DNA of 60,736 nucleotides from Candidatus Bathyarchaeota archaeon (GCA_018396915.1 JAGTRD010000004.1:2987-63722); one strand, 5' to 3'. Shown: positions 8,414-17,593, counted from the stretch's first letter. Notes: generated by a model not told the origin, from the sequence alone. A program made the numbers and translations.

Positions 8414-8465
8414 TTTGAAAACCGAACATTATGGAGAGCTCCCTGGAAAACGTGTTTGGTGGAGG

Positions 8466-9242
8466 ATGATTCAATCGAGAAAGATTCTAAAGGTTAAGCC
8501 TCCAGACGAATATCCCCCTGAAGACGGCAATTACCTCAGAGGCAACGACTACTCACCAGTCGCCGTAGTCATCCTCCTCCACACACCATACGACAAGATC
8601 CCAGACTTTCTATTGGAGCTCTCAAAAGTCTCTGTTGAAGCAGGAGCCGCGTTGGCTGGTTTCCTGCAGACCGAGAATATTGGAATAGAGAAGATAGTCT
8701 GCAATGTCGTCGCCAACCCAAACATAAGATACATCATACTCTGTGGCGTTGAGTCTGCGGGTCACAGGCCAGGACAGACATTCGAAGCATTCATTAAAAA
8801 CGGTATCGACGATAAGAGGAAGATAGTTGGAGCAGAATCCTTAACCCCATACCTCTACAACATCTCCCTCGAAGCAATAGAGAGGTTCCGTAAACAGGTT
8901 ACACTTGTGAGCCTACTATTTGAGGAGAATAGAAGACTCAGAATAGATCCGGAAACTGTGAAGAGCGTAGTAAATGCATGCATCCAAGAGGAGTCTACAC
9001 CCATTCTAAACTTCAACTTATACGATCCAGGAGCCTACCCTGAACCAGCAATATGCCAGAAGATAACATGGAGGGTTGAGAGGCCATGGGCGAAATATTC
9101 AGAGGAAGAAGCTGAAAAGATGAGAAAGATAGAGGAGGCCGCCTCAATTAGATCAAAGTTAGAAACGGAACGTCAGAGACGTCGAAGAGAAGAGATGGAA
9201 CTGCTAGAATTACTATTTCCTAACAAGACAAAGAAAGAATAG
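8466..9242 (+). CDS. soluble MtrA-like cobamide-binding protein
   Basis: Residues about 15-155 match subunit A of tetrahydromethanopterin S-methyltransferase: DYSPVAVVILL, EAGAALAGFLQTENIGIEKI, NPNIRYIILCG, and ESAGHRPGQTFEAF, which keeps the histidine that in methanogen MtrA binds cobalt of the corrinoid. The methanogen protein ends in a membrane helix; this one ends instead in a charged helical tail (KLETERQRRRREEMELLE). It should therefore be a soluble methyl carrier. No MtrH or other Mtr subunit is present. Start uncertain: ATG 8466 fits the domain edge, but TTG codons at 8415 and 8337 are also in frame. Confidence 0.75.
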   Translation: MIQSRKILKVKPPDEYPPEDGNYLRGNDYSPVAVVILLHTPYDKIPDFLLELSKVSVEAGAALAGFLQTENIGIEKIVCNVVANPNIRYIILCGVESAGHRPGQTFEAFIKNGIDDKRKIVGAESLTPYLYNISLEAIERFRKQVTLVSLLFEENRRLRIDPETVKSVVNACIQEESTPILNFNLYDPGAYPEPAICQKITWRVERPWAKYSEEEAEKMRKIEEAASIRSKLETERQRRRREEMELLELLFPNKTKKE

Positions 9243-9512
9243 ATGAACTATCAACACATCCACATGAAAACTGCGATAGCCAAAAACTGGTGAGTTAATC
9301 TGAAAGATGAAGTTTGTAAGCATCAAATTAAATTTATTGAACGTACCATAAAGTCTCAACACATGGCTGAAAATCCCTTTTACCATTCGCCACTGAGATA
9401 TGTTAGGCGACCCTGCTGAGAACAGTGGAAGAACTGCCGTACATGACATCGTTGACTTAATAAATGTTTTAAGTTAATGAGATGTGCTGCTACGCCACTG
9501 GAGGGATATATC

Positions 9513-9944
9513 GTGCCTTACCAGATCCCAGGGGAACTCTACTATACACGTGAACATGAGTGGGTCAGAAGACTAGATGACGAGACAGCTTCAGTTGGGG
9601 TGACCGACTATGCTTTCGAGGGACCTACTGGAATAGGTTCTAGAGCAGTGTTGTTTATTGAGCTGCCCAATGTAGGAACGAGAGTTAGAGTTGGGGAGGC
9701 GATTGTTACTATTGAGAGTGAGAAGAATGTTGTTGTTTTTCCTTCACCTCTATCAGGAGAGGTGATTGAGGTGAATAGAAGGTTAGAGGAAGAGCCGACG
9801 CTTGTCGGCTCAGACCCTTACGGCGATGGCTGGATGATAAAGTTAAAGATGTATGACGTTAAAGAGTTAGATAAGCTAATGAATTCAGGGAAGTATAAGA
9901 GTTATTTAAGTGAGACACTCAATCTTCGCGGATTCAAATGTTGA
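9513..9944 (+). CDS. GcvH-like lipoyl-carrier protein 2
   Basis: An H-protein-like fold starting IPGELYYTREHEWVRR, with the candidate lipoyl lysine in IESEKNVVVFPSPLSGEV and the C-terminal GSDPYGDGWMIKLKM. The GTG at 9513 is chosen because GGAGGG lies seven bases upstream; an ATG at 9477 would add 12 residues. The residues around the lysine differ from glycine-cleavage H protein (ESVKAASE), so lipoylation specificity or partner may differ. It has its own AT-rich promoter region and lies after the MtrA-like gene on the same strand. Confidence 0.75.
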   Translation: MPYQIPGELYYTREHEWVRRLDDETASVGVTDYAFEGPTGIGSRAVLFIELPNVGTRVRVGEAIVTIESEKNVVVFPSPLSGEVIEVNRRLEEEPTLVGSDPYGDGWMIKLKMYDVKELDKLMNSGKYKSYLSETLNLRGFKC

Positions 9945-9983
9945 CTTACATACCGAATTCTCCAGGAGGCATAATGATCTCAT

Positions 9984-10406
9984 TCAATAGTTTCTATCAG
10001 ATGTGTTCGTAGGTTCAGGCATCTCCTCGACATATCTCCTATATCTGTCCGCATCGAAAAGTTCAACTGCCTCACTCATATTCTCAATTTTCAACTTGGC
10101 AATCCAACCTCCACCGTAAGGGTCTTGTCCTATGAGTAAGGGTCTTTCGACCAAATTCATGTTGACCTCCAAAATTACACCGCTCAAAGGCGAGAATATT
10201 TCTAGAACCGTCTTCGCTGTCTCAACAGTCGCTATCGCCTCATTTCTTTTAACCTTCCTACCCAGTTCTGGAAGCTCTATAGATAATATACCCCTCATAT
10301 AATCCTGAGCGTAAGACGTAATCCCTATAGTAGCCTCGTCATTAACTATCCTTACCCATTCATGATTCGAAGTGTAGAGGAGGCCGCTTGGAATATTATT
10401 CTCCAT
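9984..10406 (-). CDS. GcvH-like lipoyl-carrier protein 3
   Basis: A 140-residue H-protein-like carrier: GLLYTSNHEWVRIVNDEATI, lysine in VETAKTVLEIFSPLSGVI, and IGQDPYGGGWIAKLKI. It converges with GcvH-like protein 2. All three paralogues keep the lysine but have different flanks (ESAKA, ESEKN, ETAKT), so they are old paralogues rather than a recent duplication. No ribosome-binding site precedes the ATG, but AT-rich sequence does, so a leaderless message is possible. Confidence 0.75.
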   Translation of the reverse strand: MENNIPSGLLYTSNHEWVRIVNDEATIGITSYAQDYMRGILSIELPELGRKVKRNEAIATVETAKTVLEIFSPLSGVILEVNMNLVERPLLIGQDPYGGGWIAKLKIENMSEAVELFDADRYRRYVEEMPEPTNTSDRNY

Positions 10407-10495
10407 TATTTAATCACGTTGGAGAATAGGTATTTATGGATGTACACTCTACAAATCATTCGCCTCGCCTTAATAGCTGCGGGTTTGAAAAATTG

Positions 10496-11260
10496 TTAGG
10501 CCGTTAATCCTCCATCAACAAGTATGGTTGTTCCTGTGATGTAGCTTGAGGCGTCTGATGCCAGAAACACAGCGGCTCCGACCAGGTCTTCTGGGATACT
10601 GTGGCGGCCTAGGGGGACAAGCTTGAGCTTCGCCTCATACCAATCTCTCTGCTTGAATAGGGGTGCGTTGAGTTCCGTGTCGACGAAGCATGGGGCTAGG
10701 GAGTTGACCCTTATTCCGTATCTCCCCCACTCTTTAGCCAGTATCTTGGTGACGCTGTTCAATGCGGCTTTGCTTGGGCAGTAGGGCCCAACATCCAACT
10801 CAACCCTATCAACAACCTCTGATGTTATGTTGATTATGCTGCCTCCCCTCCCTTGAGCCATCATGGTCTTCCCTACTTTCTGTGAGAGGAAGAATGGAAC
10901 TTTTACGTTTATGGTCATGCTCAGGTCCCAATCCTTCTCCTGAACGTTCTCTGCAGGGGAGACCTTGACCAAGCCGGCGTTGTTCACAAGTATGTCTATA
11001 TGTCCGAAGATGTTCAAGGTCTCCTGCACAACCCTATCAATCTCAGACATCATGGAGAGGTCTGCAACAATGGGTAAGGCTTTACGGCCAATCTTAACGA
11101 CCTCTTCAGCGACACTCTCAAGTTGGGACTTTGTTCTTGAACATATGGCTACGTCAGCTCCATGTTCTGCAAATCCTAAAGCTATGGCTCTACCTATACC
11201 TCGACCTCCACCAGTTATTAGGGCTACTTTACCTGACAAGTCGAACCTGTTGCCTCGCAT
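10496..11260 (-). CDS. SDR-family NAD(P)-dependent oxidoreductase
   Basis: A 254-residue classical short-chain dehydrogenase: cofactor motif TGGGRGIG, NNAG loop, catalytic YCPSK, and the C-terminal TGTTILVDGG. The proximity to an aminotransferase, an amidase and an MFS transporter suggests a catabolic alcohol or hydroxyacid dehydrogenase rather than a fatty-acid FabG. Substrate unknown. It is divergent from the aminotransferase gene, with a 112-base shared promoter region. Confidence 0.85.
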   Translation of the reverse strand: MRGNRFDLSGKVALITGGGRGIGRAIALGFAEHGADVAICSRTKSQLESVAEEVVKIGRKALPIVADLSMMSEIDRVVQETLNIFGHIDILVNNAGLVKVSPAENVQEKDWDLSMTINVKVPFFLSQKVGKTMMAQGRGGSIINITSEVVDRVELDVGPYCPSKAALNSVTKILAKEWGRYGIRVNSLAPCFVDTELNAPLFKQRDWYEAKLKLVPLGRHSIPEDLVGAAVFLASDASSYITGTTILVDGGLTA

Positions 11261-11372
11261 CCTAAAACCCCAATCAGCCTTACGTTATGAGTTCGAACTT
11301 TAATTTTAATCTCTAAATAGGTTGGGTATGGACTTAAATACTCTACGGGCAACTTTGATCGTGTGAGTTGTT

Positions 11373-12662
11373 ATGGATAAGACGAGGACAATAGAGTTGT
11401 TTGACCGTGCGAGCAAGGTTGTTCCAGGTGGGATACATTCAAACATAAGGTACATGCAACCTTTCCCATACATCTTCGAGAGAGGTCAGGGAGCCAGACT
11501 CTTCGACGTCGATGGAGAAGAGTATATTGATTGTGTGGTAAACTATGGGGCTCTGATACTGGGGCATGGAGATAGAAGGGTTACTGAGGCTGCTAAGCAG
11601 CAGCTCGACTCTGGCCTCACCTGCGGAGTTGAGAGTGAACTAAGCATCAAACTTGCTGAGAGGTTGAACAGCATAATTCCATGCGCTGAGATGGTTAAGT
11701 TCTCCCTGTCAGGAACAGAAGCTGTCGCCCACGCCCTCAACATTGTCAGAGGATACACTGGGAGGGACAAGATAATCAAGATTGAAGGTGGCTACAACGG
11801 ATGGAGTGACACAGTCATAGTGAGTGTCCACCCAGACCCGAGTAAAGCAGGACCCGCATCATCACCTAACAAGATATATGAGACCAGAGGTGTCCCAGAG
11901 AACGCTAAGGAGAACACAATAGTTATACCTTTCAACGACGGAGAGGTTGCTGAGAAGACAATTAGAGATAACAGGGATAAGGTAGCCGCCCTCATCGTTG
12001 AACCTGTAGTATTCAATAGTGGAGCGATAATGCCGAAGGAAGGTTACCTCCAACATCTCCGTGAAGCGACTGAGAAGAATGATGTCCTACTCATCTTCGA
12101 CGAGGTGATAACAGGATTCAGACTCGCCCCAGGAGGCGGCCAGGAATATTTCGATGTCACACCAGACCTCGCAACCTTCGCCAAGGCTATGGCCAACGGC
12201 TTCCCAATAAGCGCAGTAGCCGGTAGAAGGGACATTATGAAGGTTTCAGCACCAGGTGGAGGGGTGATGTACGGTGGGGTATACAATGGAAGCCAGGTAT
12301 GCGTAGCAGCGGCCTTGGCCACCCTTGACGCTATAGAGGACGGCGAGGTCCAGAGGAGACTCAACGAGTCAACCCAATACCTCTCGAAGAGGTTCACTGA
12401 GATCGCAGAGGACAGGGGGGTTGAAGCACAACTCTTGGGGTTGGGTGGGCAATTCTGCGTATACTTCACCGATGAGGATATTGTAGACTACCGATCCGCC
12501 GCAAAGTCTGACAGGGTGAAGTCCCAAAGATTCCATAGAAACCTTCTGGAGAGAGGCGTCTACACCTACGACGGATATCTATTTCACAATGGAATATGTG
12601 CAGCCCACACAATGCAAGACTTGGACTATATACTGCAAAAGATGAACGAATCCATCCCATAG
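11373..12662 (+). CDS. class III aminotransferase (glutamate-1-semialdehyde aminomutase-like)
   Basis: A 429-residue PLP enzyme of fold type I. Visible are the N-terminal RASKVVPGGIHSN typical of the HemL branch, the SGTEAVAHAL substrate loop, LLIFDEVITGFR (PLP-binding Asp) and FAKAMANGFPISAVAG with the Schiff-base lysine. HemL converts glutamate-1-semialdehyde to 5-aminolevulinate, but many archaeal relatives are catabolic aminotransferases. The neighbours (SDR, acetamidase, MFS) rather than heme genes point to catabolism. About 50 bases separate it from the acetamidase gene, so they may be one operon. Confidence 0.75.
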   Translation: MDKTRTIELFDRASKVVPGGIHSNIRYMQPFPYIFERGQGARLFDVDGEEYIDCVVNYGALILGHGDRRVTEAAKQQLDSGLTCGVESELSIKLAERLNSIIPCAEMVKFSLSGTEAVAHALNIVRGYTGRDKIIKIEGGYNGWSDTVIVSVHPDPSKAGPASSPNKIYETRGVPENAKENTIVIPFNDGEVAEKTIRDNRDKVAALIVEPVVFNSGAIMPKEGYLQHLREATEKNDVLLIFDEVITGFRLAPGGGQEYFDVTPDLATFAKAMANGFPISAVAGRRDIMKVSAPGGGVMYGGVYNGSQVCVAAALATLDAIEDGEVQRRLNESTQYLSKRFTEIAEDRGVEAQLLGLGGQFCVYFTDEDIVDYRSAAKSDRVKSQRFHRNLLERGVYTYDGYLFHNGICAAHTMQDLDYILQKMNESIP

Positions 12663-12711
12663 AAACCGTGAACAATGGAACATAGAATAATAGATTTTAG
12701 GAGTTGCTAGT

Positions 12712-13626
12712 TTGAAGCACCTAAGACAGAAGACACATCACTACACATTAAGTCCCCACGCAGAGCCTACTATGACAGTCACTCCAGGCGAGACGGTAAT
12801 TGTTGAAACCCTCGACAACGTAGGTAACCGAGTCGACTCAGAGATGGATAAGGACAAGATCAGGCCGCCACTGAATCCATTGTCAGGACCAATATATATT
12901 GAAGGGGCTGAAAGAGGCGACGCGTTAGAGATCATAATCGAAAACATTAAACCTACAAGAGATTTCGGATGGACGGGTCAAACATCTGAATGGGGATTCA
13001 TAGAGATGGGCAGCCCAATATGGAACATATTCAAAGATGCGATACCAACAGAGATCAAGATATGTAGAATACAAGGTGATAAGGTAACATTTCCATTAAA
13101 GAATGGAAACACTATCGATCTTCCTCTGAGACCAATCGTGGGAACCATAGGGACCGCACCTGAGGCTGAGGTCCAAAGCACCACCCCAGGACCATATGGA
13201 GGGAACATGGACTGCCAAGAGGTCAGACCGAAAAATAGACTCTACCTCCCAGTATATGTTGAGGGGGGTCTTCTATATTTGGGCGACATTCACGCCCTAC
13301 AGGGACACGGCGAATTGGGAGGAGCGCCCATAGAGATTCCATCCGAAACAACTTTAATCATAAACTTAGTTAAGGAAAAGACCATAGGGTGGCCACGCAT
13401 AGTCTCTGAAGATCACTTAGTTACTGTTGGAAGCTCAAAGCCCACAGAAGCTGCCATCAAAACTGCGCTTGCCGAAATGGTCGGTTGGTTGATGAGCGAT
13501 TATAGCATGGACATTTGGGATGCGAACCTCCTACTAACAGCGACAGCGGAGATCGAGTGCAGCCAGATAACCAATCCCCTCTACACAGCAGCTCTAAAGA
13601 TGCCGAAGAGTTTCCTTCCAAAATAA
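12712..13626 (+). CDS. acetamidase/formamidase family protein
   Basis: A 304-residue protein of normal family length, with HHYTLSPHAEPTMTVTPGETV at the start, GPIYIEGAERGDALEI, and GDIHALQGHGELGGAPIEI, the metal-site region of FmdA/AmdA. These enzymes hydrolyse short amides such as acetamide or formamide to acid and ammonia. TTG start after TAGGAG. It follows the aminotransferase, so the cluster may process an amide-containing amine compound (inference). Confidence 0.85.
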   Translation: MKHLRQKTHHYTLSPHAEPTMTVTPGETVIVETLDNVGNRVDSEMDKDKIRPPLNPLSGPIYIEGAERGDALEIIIENIKPTRDFGWTGQTSEWGFIEMGSPIWNIFKDAIPTEIKICRIQGDKVTFPLKNGNTIDLPLRPIVGTIGTAPEAEVQSTTPGPYGGNMDCQEVRPKNRLYLPVYVEGGLLYLGDIHALQGHGELGGAPIEIPSETTLIINLVKEKTIGWPRIVSEDHLVTVGSSKPTEAAIKTALAEMVGWLMSDYSMDIWDANLLLTATAEIECSQITNPLYTAALKMPKSFLPK

Positions 13627-13680
13627 TACGCCCATGAAAGACAGAATAAGAACGGCCCACATAAAGAAAGTTACTTTCAT
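13594..13680 (-). CDS. possible 28-residue membrane microprotein
   Basis: A short frame encoding one hydrophobic helix (FFMWAVLILSFMGVLFW) with a charged tail (KETLRHL). The ATG lies seven bases after GAGGT. Its 3' end overlaps the acetamidase gene antisense. There is no homology argument; the ribosome-binding site and helix are the only support. Confidence 0.22.
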   Translation of the reverse strand: MKVTFFMWAVLILSFMGVLFWKETLRHL

Positions 13681-13740
13681 GATAAAGACCTCATATGACT
13701 GACTAGCCACCTTAGAAACCTTCGCCCCACCGCCTTTCAT

Positions 13741-14038
13741 CTAGAACAGGGTTAACCGCTTTAATCCAGCTTCCTACGGAATGTCTTGTATCAGGTGTAG
13801 TGACTCTCTGATCTGCCTACATCAACTGGAGAATTCACTCATCATAAACATCTAGAACATGATTTGTCGATCATTAAACCTGCCTTATATGAAGGCGGCA
13901 CTCATCGGCAAGTTTTGTATGATCAGTAATAGACGATTATGAGAATCAAAAATACTTGAGGATCTATTGAAATTGAATTTTAATTGACTGCTTTACATTG
14001 ATCAAGTTTAAGCGAGTTTGGTAAAGGAGAGCTGAATT
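13741..14038. other. intergenic region, promoter of the MFS gene
   Basis: Together with 13627-13740 this makes about 410 bases between the acetamidase and MFS genes. No ORF is convincing apart from the microprotein candidate. The right end holds an AT-rich TTGAATTTTAATTG promoter-like stretch and an AAAGGAGAG ribosome-binding site for the MFS gene. Confidence 0.4.
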
Positions 14039-15202
14039 ATGAGGCGTTTCTGGAGCATCTGCGTAACTCACATGTTCATCGAGATATACCTGCTGACTCA
14101 GGTCGCCTTGATACCTGTCTTCATACAAGAGTTTAACTTAAGCCTAATTGAAGCGTCTTTAGTGGCCTCTATTCCAAGCATGGTCCAGTTGTTCATGATC
14201 ATTCCTTCAGGCATCTTAGCCGAACGTTTCGACACAGGAAGAATCCTTTCATTAAGCATGTTAATTGAGGGCGGAGCCGCACTATTCTTGAGTCAGACTA
14301 AGAGCTTCTATATGTTGATTTTGGGCGTATCCGTGCTCAAAGCCTCATCGGCAATATACCATATCTCAGGATTGAGCCAGATAAGCAGAGATGAAAAGAT
14401 TGAGACGATGAGTAGATCTATGGGGTTCCACAATACTCTGGGATGTTTAGGGTCAGGGCTGGGGGTACTCAGCCTCAGCTTCTTCCTCACGGCTGCTGGG
14501 TGGAGGTGGGTCTACGTCTTCTGGGCTTTTCCAATATTTGTTTGGGCCATAGTAATCTCAAGATTTCTTATACCGATTAGATGTTTGCCTGGAGAGTTCA
14601 AAGTTGAAAGACCCGCTTGGCCTACTCAAATTCGAGGCCTCATATCCGCAGGGTTCATGATCTTTCTAGTTGCGGTTGGATTGAGGGAGTTTGGAACGAC
14701 GGGAGCCTCAACATTTATGACCACATATCTTGTAGGTGTAAAGGGCCTAACTGAAACGGTGGCAAGCCTAATATTCGGTTTAGGCCCATTAACAGGGATT
14801 GTCGGCTCACTGCTCGGAGGCTACTTAGGTGAACGGTTAGGCGCCAAGAGGGCCCTAGGCCTAGCGATTCTAGGCTGTGCAATAATCCTTCCAACTCTCA
14901 CCTTACCCATTCGGATCTACCTAATCGCAATAGCATACCTCATCTATTCAACCTTGAGTCAAAGCACATACGTTCCTATGAACACATTAGTTACGAATCT
15001 CACCCCAGCAAAAAGTAGGGGGTATGGGTTCAGTGCTTACTTCTTTACCGAAAACCTCGTCATGTCCTTCGCCCCCACCGTTATGGCTGGTGTGATAAGC
15101 CTGTATGGTCTGCCATACTTTATACAATTCAGCATCGGATTCATGTTAGCCGGCTTGCTGGCTCTACAACCTTTGAAGGTCCTGAAATCCAGCCGGAGTT
15201 AA
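14039..15202 (+). CDS. MFS transporter
   Basis: A 387-residue protein with about twelve membrane segments. It shows the helix 2-3 loop pattern IPSGILAERFDTGRILSL in the first half and a second half beginning near residue 200. It probably exports or imports a small organic substrate with an ion gradient. The upstream catabolic genes suggest uptake of their substrate. Ribosome-binding site GGAGAG eight bases before the ATG. Confidence 0.85.
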   Translation: MRRFWSICVTHMFIEIYLLTQVALIPVFIQEFNLSLIEASLVASIPSMVQLFMIIPSGILAERFDTGRILSLSMLIEGGAALFLSQTKSFYMLILGVSVLKASSAIYHISGLSQISRDEKIETMSRSMGFHNTLGCLGSGLGVLSLSFFLTAAGWRWVYVFWAFPIFVWAIVISRFLIPIRCLPGEFKVERPAWPTQIRGLISAGFMIFLVAVGLREFGTTGASTFMTTYLVGVKGLTETVASLIFGLGPLTGIVGSLLGGYLGERLGAKRALGLAILGCAIILPTLTLPIRIYLIAIAYLIYSTLSQSTYVPMNTLVTNLTPAKSRGYGFSAYFFTENLVMSFAPTVMAGVISLYGLPYFIQFSIGFMLAGLLALQPLKVLKSSRS

Positions 15203-15240
15203 TGTCTCACGAATGAAACTTGTGCGGATCTAGACCTAAT

Positions 15241-16002
15241 TTAGGTTCCGCATACTGGACATTCAGGGTTTCTCTGAACCTTTATCTCCTGAAAGGACAT
15301 GTCTGTTCCATCATATATTAGGAGCCTACCAAGCGCGTTCTTACCTATGCCTGTTATGAGTTTGATAGCTTCTGTGACTTGAAGGGTTGCTATTAGGGCC
15401 GGTGTCGTGCCGACGACTGGGGGTTTCTCTACTTCAGGCGGGACCTGCGGAAAGATGCATGAGAGGCAGGGTGTGATATGAGGTATGATAGTGGTGAGCT
15501 GCCCCTCAAAGCCGTAAACTGCTCCATGGATGAAAGGTATCCCCTCCCTAATACAGGCCTCATTCAGAATGTATCTAGTTCTGTAATTGTCCATAGCATC
15601 TACTACAACATTGAATCCCTTTATCATCTCATGGACGTTCTCTCTAGTTATTTTACATTTCAGACCCTCAACCTCAACGTTTGGGTTCAGACTCCTGAGC
15701 TTCAAAGATGCGGAGTCAACTTTGAAAACTCCAATGTCATTCGTCCAATGTAGGATCTGTCTGTTCAAATTGCTTAACTCAACCTTCTCATCATCGATGA
15801 TCCTGACTTTCCCGAAACCGCTTGCGACTAAGTATATGGATGCTGGACATCCTAGACCCCCTGCACCAGCCACGACGACCTTGGAGGACTTCAATTTCAT
15901 TTGACCCTCCTTTCCCCAACCGCCTATCTTAAGTTGCCTATCATAGCGTTCAAGCTCATACCCAGCCAGATCCATCGTTATCACTGCGAACATACTATCC
16001 AA
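15241..16002 (-). CDS. ThiF/MoeB/HesA-family E1-like adenylyltransferase
   Basis: A 253-residue protein with ERYDRQLKIGGWGKEGQ, the nucleotide loop GAGGLG, the adenylation region LSNLNRQILHW, and a zinc site of two CxxC pairs (CLSC and CPVC). These enzymes adenylate the C-terminus of a ubiquitin-like sulfur carrier (MoaD, ThiS) for molybdopterin or thiazole synthesis. A MoaD-like gene lies at 31713-32003 beside an AOR, a possible partner. Start uncertain: TTG 16002, ATG 15993 or ATG 15975 are all in frame. Confidence 0.85.
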   Translation of the reverse strand: MDSMFAVITMDLAGYELERYDRQLKIGGWGKEGQMKLKSSKVVVAGAGGLGCPASIYLVASGFGKVRIIDDEKVELSNLNRQILHWTNDIGVFKVDSASLKLRSLNPNVEVEGLKCKITRENVHEMIKGFNVVVDAMDNYRTRYILNEACIREGIPFIHGAVYGFEGQLTTIIPHITPCLSCIFPQVPPEVEKPPVVGTTPALIATLQVTEAIKLITGIGKNALGRLLIYDGTDMSFQEIKVQRNPECPVCGT

Positions 16003-16197
16003 GACTTCCTAATTAACCTCAGCAGTTTCAGGTCTATAACTATTAGACTCTACAGTGGGTCAGTGGAGGTGATGATTATAACCTTCCACACTCTAACATT
16101 CTCAGTATGATTACCTTATCTGATGGAATCTATAATATAATCTTAAGATGTAGCTTGAGTTATTCTGGCCGAAACAAAGGATGTACGCTCTCGGATT

Positions 16198-16626
16198 CTA
16201 AAGATCTTTTGGATGTACTCTTTTGATCAAACCTACTCTATCATACTCTTCGTCCTCGCTGATTATCTTGGATATATTGTGTTCAAGCATCGTCGCAATA
16301 TTTATTGCATCTTTTGGCCTTTTAAGTTGTGTAATCTCCATTATTTCAAGGGCGTTTATGAAAGTGTTTAAGGCCATTTCATATTTCTTAATTCTGGTCA
16401 TTTTTAGGTAATCGTTGACGGCACGAATGGCAGTTTGTAAAGATGTGAGTTTAGATAAGATGAAGAGAGTCTCTTCTAGGGTTTCTAAACTGGTGGCCGC
16501 GCTTATTATTCCTTTAGATGCTTTTATTATGATATCTATGCATTCTCTATGATATTCTGCATTCTTATCTATGGCATGTATGAGTGTTGTAGAATCTAAG
16601 AAATATGCAAGTTCGTTTTTGTTCAA
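16198..16626 (-). CDS. PIN-domain toxin (VapC-like)
   Basis: A 142-residue PIN domain: YFLDSTTLIHAID at the start, LETLEETL in the middle, KRPKDAINIA, and ISEDEEYDRV supply the acidic metal-binding residues. It is the predicted RNase of a toxin-antitoxin pair with the AbrB-type gene 15 bases upstream. ATG start. Confidence 0.8.
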   Translation of the reverse strand: MNKNELAYFLDSTTLIHAIDKNAEYHRECIDIIIKASKGIISAATSLETLEETLFILSKLTSLQTAIRAVNDYLKMTRIKKYEMALNTFINALEIMEITQLKRPKDAINIATMLEHNISKIISEDEEYDRVGLIKRVHPKDL

Positions 16627-16641
16627 GGTGTGTGGACCATC

Positions 16642-16911
16642 TTATGATGTTTCAAGAAACTGTTTTAATCGTTCCTCATCCACTTTCTTTTTTAACTCTT
16701 CTGCAGAGAGCCCTATCGATACTGTTTTTGAAAGTTCTACCAAATCCTGTAGCGGGTTCTTGGATACATTATGAAGGTACATGGTTAATTCATTGCCTCT
16801 TGCAATTACTACGGCTTCATCTCCTACATTCACCCGGTAAGCTTCACGGAGTTCCTTGGGCAATACGATTCTTCCCTGTCTACCAATTCTAATCTTATAT
16901 ATTGATGTCAT
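16642..16911 (-). CDS. AbrB/SpoVT-type antitoxin
   Basis: An 89-residue protein with an N-terminal swapped-hairpin AbrB domain (IGRQGRIVLPKELREAYRVN, VGDEAVVIARGNEL) and a C-terminal helix rich in charge (SAEELKKKVDEERLKQFLE) expected to bind the toxin. It precedes the PIN gene and probably represses the operon. Confidence 0.8.
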   Translation of the reverse strand: MTSIYKIRIGRQGRIVLPKELREAYRVNVGDEAVVIARGNELTMYLHNVSKNPLQDLVELSKTVSIGLSAEELKKKVDEERLKQFLETS

Positions 16912-17115
16912 AGTCTTGTCTCATGTCCATAATAGAAATTGTGGCATTATTTAATTTTAGTGGTAAAGCTTATTTCAATATCATCGTCACTTTTGCGGGG
17001 CCTTGAAAGGTGCCTGAACTAGATCATAACTTATCTAATTTTTGCATGCAACATTTCTCCTATTGAAGCTGCCAACTACCAGTATTCCTGTTTCAGAGGA
17101 GAAAAGAATCCTCAT

Positions 17116-17556
17116 TTGAAGGTATTATCAGCCAGTAAAACTTTACATAGGTATGGCTGGCTTAGGATATTGTCGATTATGATGGATAAGGTCTTGCAAG
17201 ACCTCAGGAAGGGTGAGGATAGTAGTCTCCTTTTAAAGGTTGCATGCGATATTCTCAGGGTCTTGACCATTATGGGTGGCAGCGCCTGGACGACCGAGTT
17301 GGAGCAGAGGCTGTTAGAGTTGTGGAGTCTTGATGAGGAGCATCTTTACGATTTGGGGAGTCTGCAAGGTGAGGTTGAGAAAGCTTTGGAGCTATTGCGT
17401 GGAAGGAACCTTTTGAATGTTAGGAAGTGTGTGAGGGGTGATCTGGAGACGAATATGCAGCGGGAGGAGAACCTATATTCAACATGTGACTTTACATCCC
17501 TACTCAGGGTCTTTGGAAGCGATGGAAAGGTTTTGAGGTACAGGACGATGGCATGA
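17116..17556 (+). CDS. hypothetical winged-helix-like protein
   Basis: A 146-residue soluble protein, not recognised. The central part (LLKVACDILRVLTIMGGSAWTTELEQRLLEL) could be a winged-helix fold, followed by EVEKALELLRGRNLLNVRKCV, which looks like a wing. TTG start; ATG codons 22-23 (near 17179) may be the true start. It stands alone between the toxin-antitoxin pair and the TolB-like gene. Confidence 0.45.
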   Translation: MKVLSASKTLHRYGWLRILSIMMDKVLQDLRKGEDSSLLLKVACDILRVLTIMGGSAWTTELEQRLLELWSLDEEHLYDLGSLQGEVEKALELLRGRNLLNVRKCVRGDLETNMQREENLYSTCDFTSLLRVFGSDGKVLRYRTMA

Positions 17557-17593
17557 TCTAGGTTTCAAAACTATTTTGTTAGCAATTGTCTAC

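Noticed and set aside
11373-12662. Heme-pathway hemL assignment
   Set aside because: Family resemblance is real, but no other heme gene is near and the neighbours are catabolic; left as class III aminotransferase.
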